A stretch of DNA of 13,230 bases. Source: Campylobacteraceae bacterium. Lineage in GTDB: Bacteria; Campylobacterota; Campylobacteria; Campylobacterales; JALSKU01. The translations under genes were made by a program, and so were the position numbers. The notes under the pieces were generated by a model that was given only the letters and a program-made list of their open reading frames with translations, was not told where the DNA came from and ran no database searches. The stretch spans positions 1 through 13,230 of the forward strand of contig WFMT01000263.1 in assembly GCA_015488975.1 (NCBI GenBank). The letters are read 5' to 3'. Positions 12,601 through 13,230 of the stretch are shown here, piece after piece. Numbering within the stretch: position 1 is the first letter of the stretch; each line of letters begins with the position of its first letter.

Positions 12601-13230
12601 GTGGATATACAAAGCAGTTTTGATATTTTTAAATATTTAAAAGAACTTGGATATTTAAAAGAATTAAAAGATAAGCTTTGGTGGCCAAAAAGCAGGAGCT
12701 TTGAAGTTGTTGTAGGAACTATTTTGACTCAACAGAGTAAATGGGAAAGAGTTGAGAAGTCGTTGGAGAATTTAAAACAAGAAAATATGCTTTCTCTTGA
12801 GAATTTAGCAAATATAAATATCAATTTACTTTCAACTCTTATAAAGCCGAGCGGTTTTTATAATACAAAAGCCAAAAGATTAAAATTACTTTCAAACAAT
12901 ATCATAAAGGAGTTTGGTAGTTTTGATATTTTTAGAGAAAAAGTGGATAGACAATGGTTGCTTTTACAAAAAGGTTTGGGAAAAGAGAGCAGTGACAGCA
13001 TACTTTGTTATGCTTGCGAAAAAGAGTTTCTACCGGTTGATAACTATACTGCAAAATTGATGAAAAAATTCGGTTATGAATTTAGTGAATATGATGAATT
13101 AAAAGAATGGATGGAAGAGGGAATTTTATCTAATTTGGGAAAAGTTTATACATTATATAATGAGGAAAAACCTTTAAATGAAATTTTTGCAAGATTTCAT
13201 GGAAAGATAGTTGAGTTTGGAAAAGACAAA
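12601..13230 (+). CDS. magIII: 3-methyladenine DNA glycosylase MagIII-like, partial at 3' end
   Basis: This HhH-GPD base-excision repair glycosylase is open for 210 codons to the window edge, probably lacking only a few residues (H. pylori MagIII is about 218). Motifs match MagIII as I recall it: GTILTQQSKWERVEKSLENL, the PSGFYNTKAKRL segment, the helix-hairpin-helix LQKGLGKESSDSILCYA, D147 in VDNYT as the likely catalytic aspartate, and ARFHGKIVEFGK with K202 at the place of the carbamylated lysine. The endonuclease III iron-sulfur cysteine loop is not seen. It should excise N3-methyladenine and related alkylated bases. GGAG (12592-12595) sits five bases before GTG 12601. An alternative in-frame GTG at 12595 overlaps the ymdB stop. 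Confidence 0.9.
   Translation, partial: MDIQSSFDIFKYLKELGYLKELKDKLWWPKSRSFEVVVGTILTQQSKWERVEKSLENLKQENMLSLENLANININLLSTLIKPSGFYNTKAKRLKLLSNNIIKEFGSFDIFREKVDRQWLLLQKGLGKESSDSILCYACEKEFLPVDNYTAKLMKKFGYEFSEYDELKEWMEEGILSNLGKVYTLYNEEKPLNEIFARFHGKIVEFGKDK

Noticed and set aside
12599..13230. Endonuclease III (Nth) for the last gene
   Set aside because: The C-terminal cysteine cluster for an iron-sulfur centre is not visible, and the PSGFY and ARFHGKIVEF segments fit MagIII better.

Overview
This AT-rich window (all genes on the + strand) reads as a chromosome segment from a member of the Campylobacterota (the former Epsilonproteobacteria). The evidence is gene order. A SecF-like tail is followed, after an interruption, by leuS, lptE, a GGDEF gene, folC, an M23 peptidase, a bactofilin, mfd, ymdB and a MagIII-type DNA glycosylase. 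As I recall it, Helicobacter pylori has the same core order (secD, secF, small gene, leuS, lptE, folC, csd2, csd1, ccmA, mfd). The terminal gene also closely resembles H. pylori MagIII. The genus cannot be fixed from this sequence.

Layout: (1) 1-125, C-terminal tail of a probable secF. (2) 126-565, a 440-base non-coding stretch. It has two potential stem-loops and, at its right end, a promoter with both consensus hexamers (TTGACA, 16 bp, TATAAT) overlapped by a 13-bp inverted repeat that looks like an operator. (3) 566-1769, a two-gene unit: an eight-or-so-helix permease of the COG0701/DUF318 (ArsP/YraQ-like) type and a 77-residue CxxC thioredoxin-fold protein. (4) 1770-1959, a structured intergenic region with a perfect 12-bp hairpin and several smaller ones, leading to the leuS ribosome binding site. 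(5) 1960-13230, a tightly packed run of nine genes, the last cut by the window end. The largest gap is 9 bases and most junctions overlap by 4 to 67 bases. Four of the nine genes start with TTG or GTG.

The long run combines translation (LeuRS), outer-membrane LPS assembly (LptE), c-di-GMP signalling (GGDEF with a complete I-site), folate polyglutamylation (FolC), cell-wall shape (M23 endopeptidase plus bactofilin) and genome or RNA maintenance (Mfd, YmdB, MagIII). The peptidase and bactofilin are the pair known in H. pylori as a cell-shape module, and here they overlap by 67 bases.

The least ordinary part is the permease/thioredoxin unit. It separates secF from leuS and carries its own regulated-looking promoter without a regulator gene. 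It is bracketed by near-identical 13-base inverted sequences (145-157 and 1872-1884, 12 of 13 matching), with foldable DNA just inside both ends. I read this as a possible inserted cassette, but no transposase, recombinase or target duplication is visible, so that remains inference. I see no tRNA, rRNA, CRISPR array, insertion sequence or phage gene.
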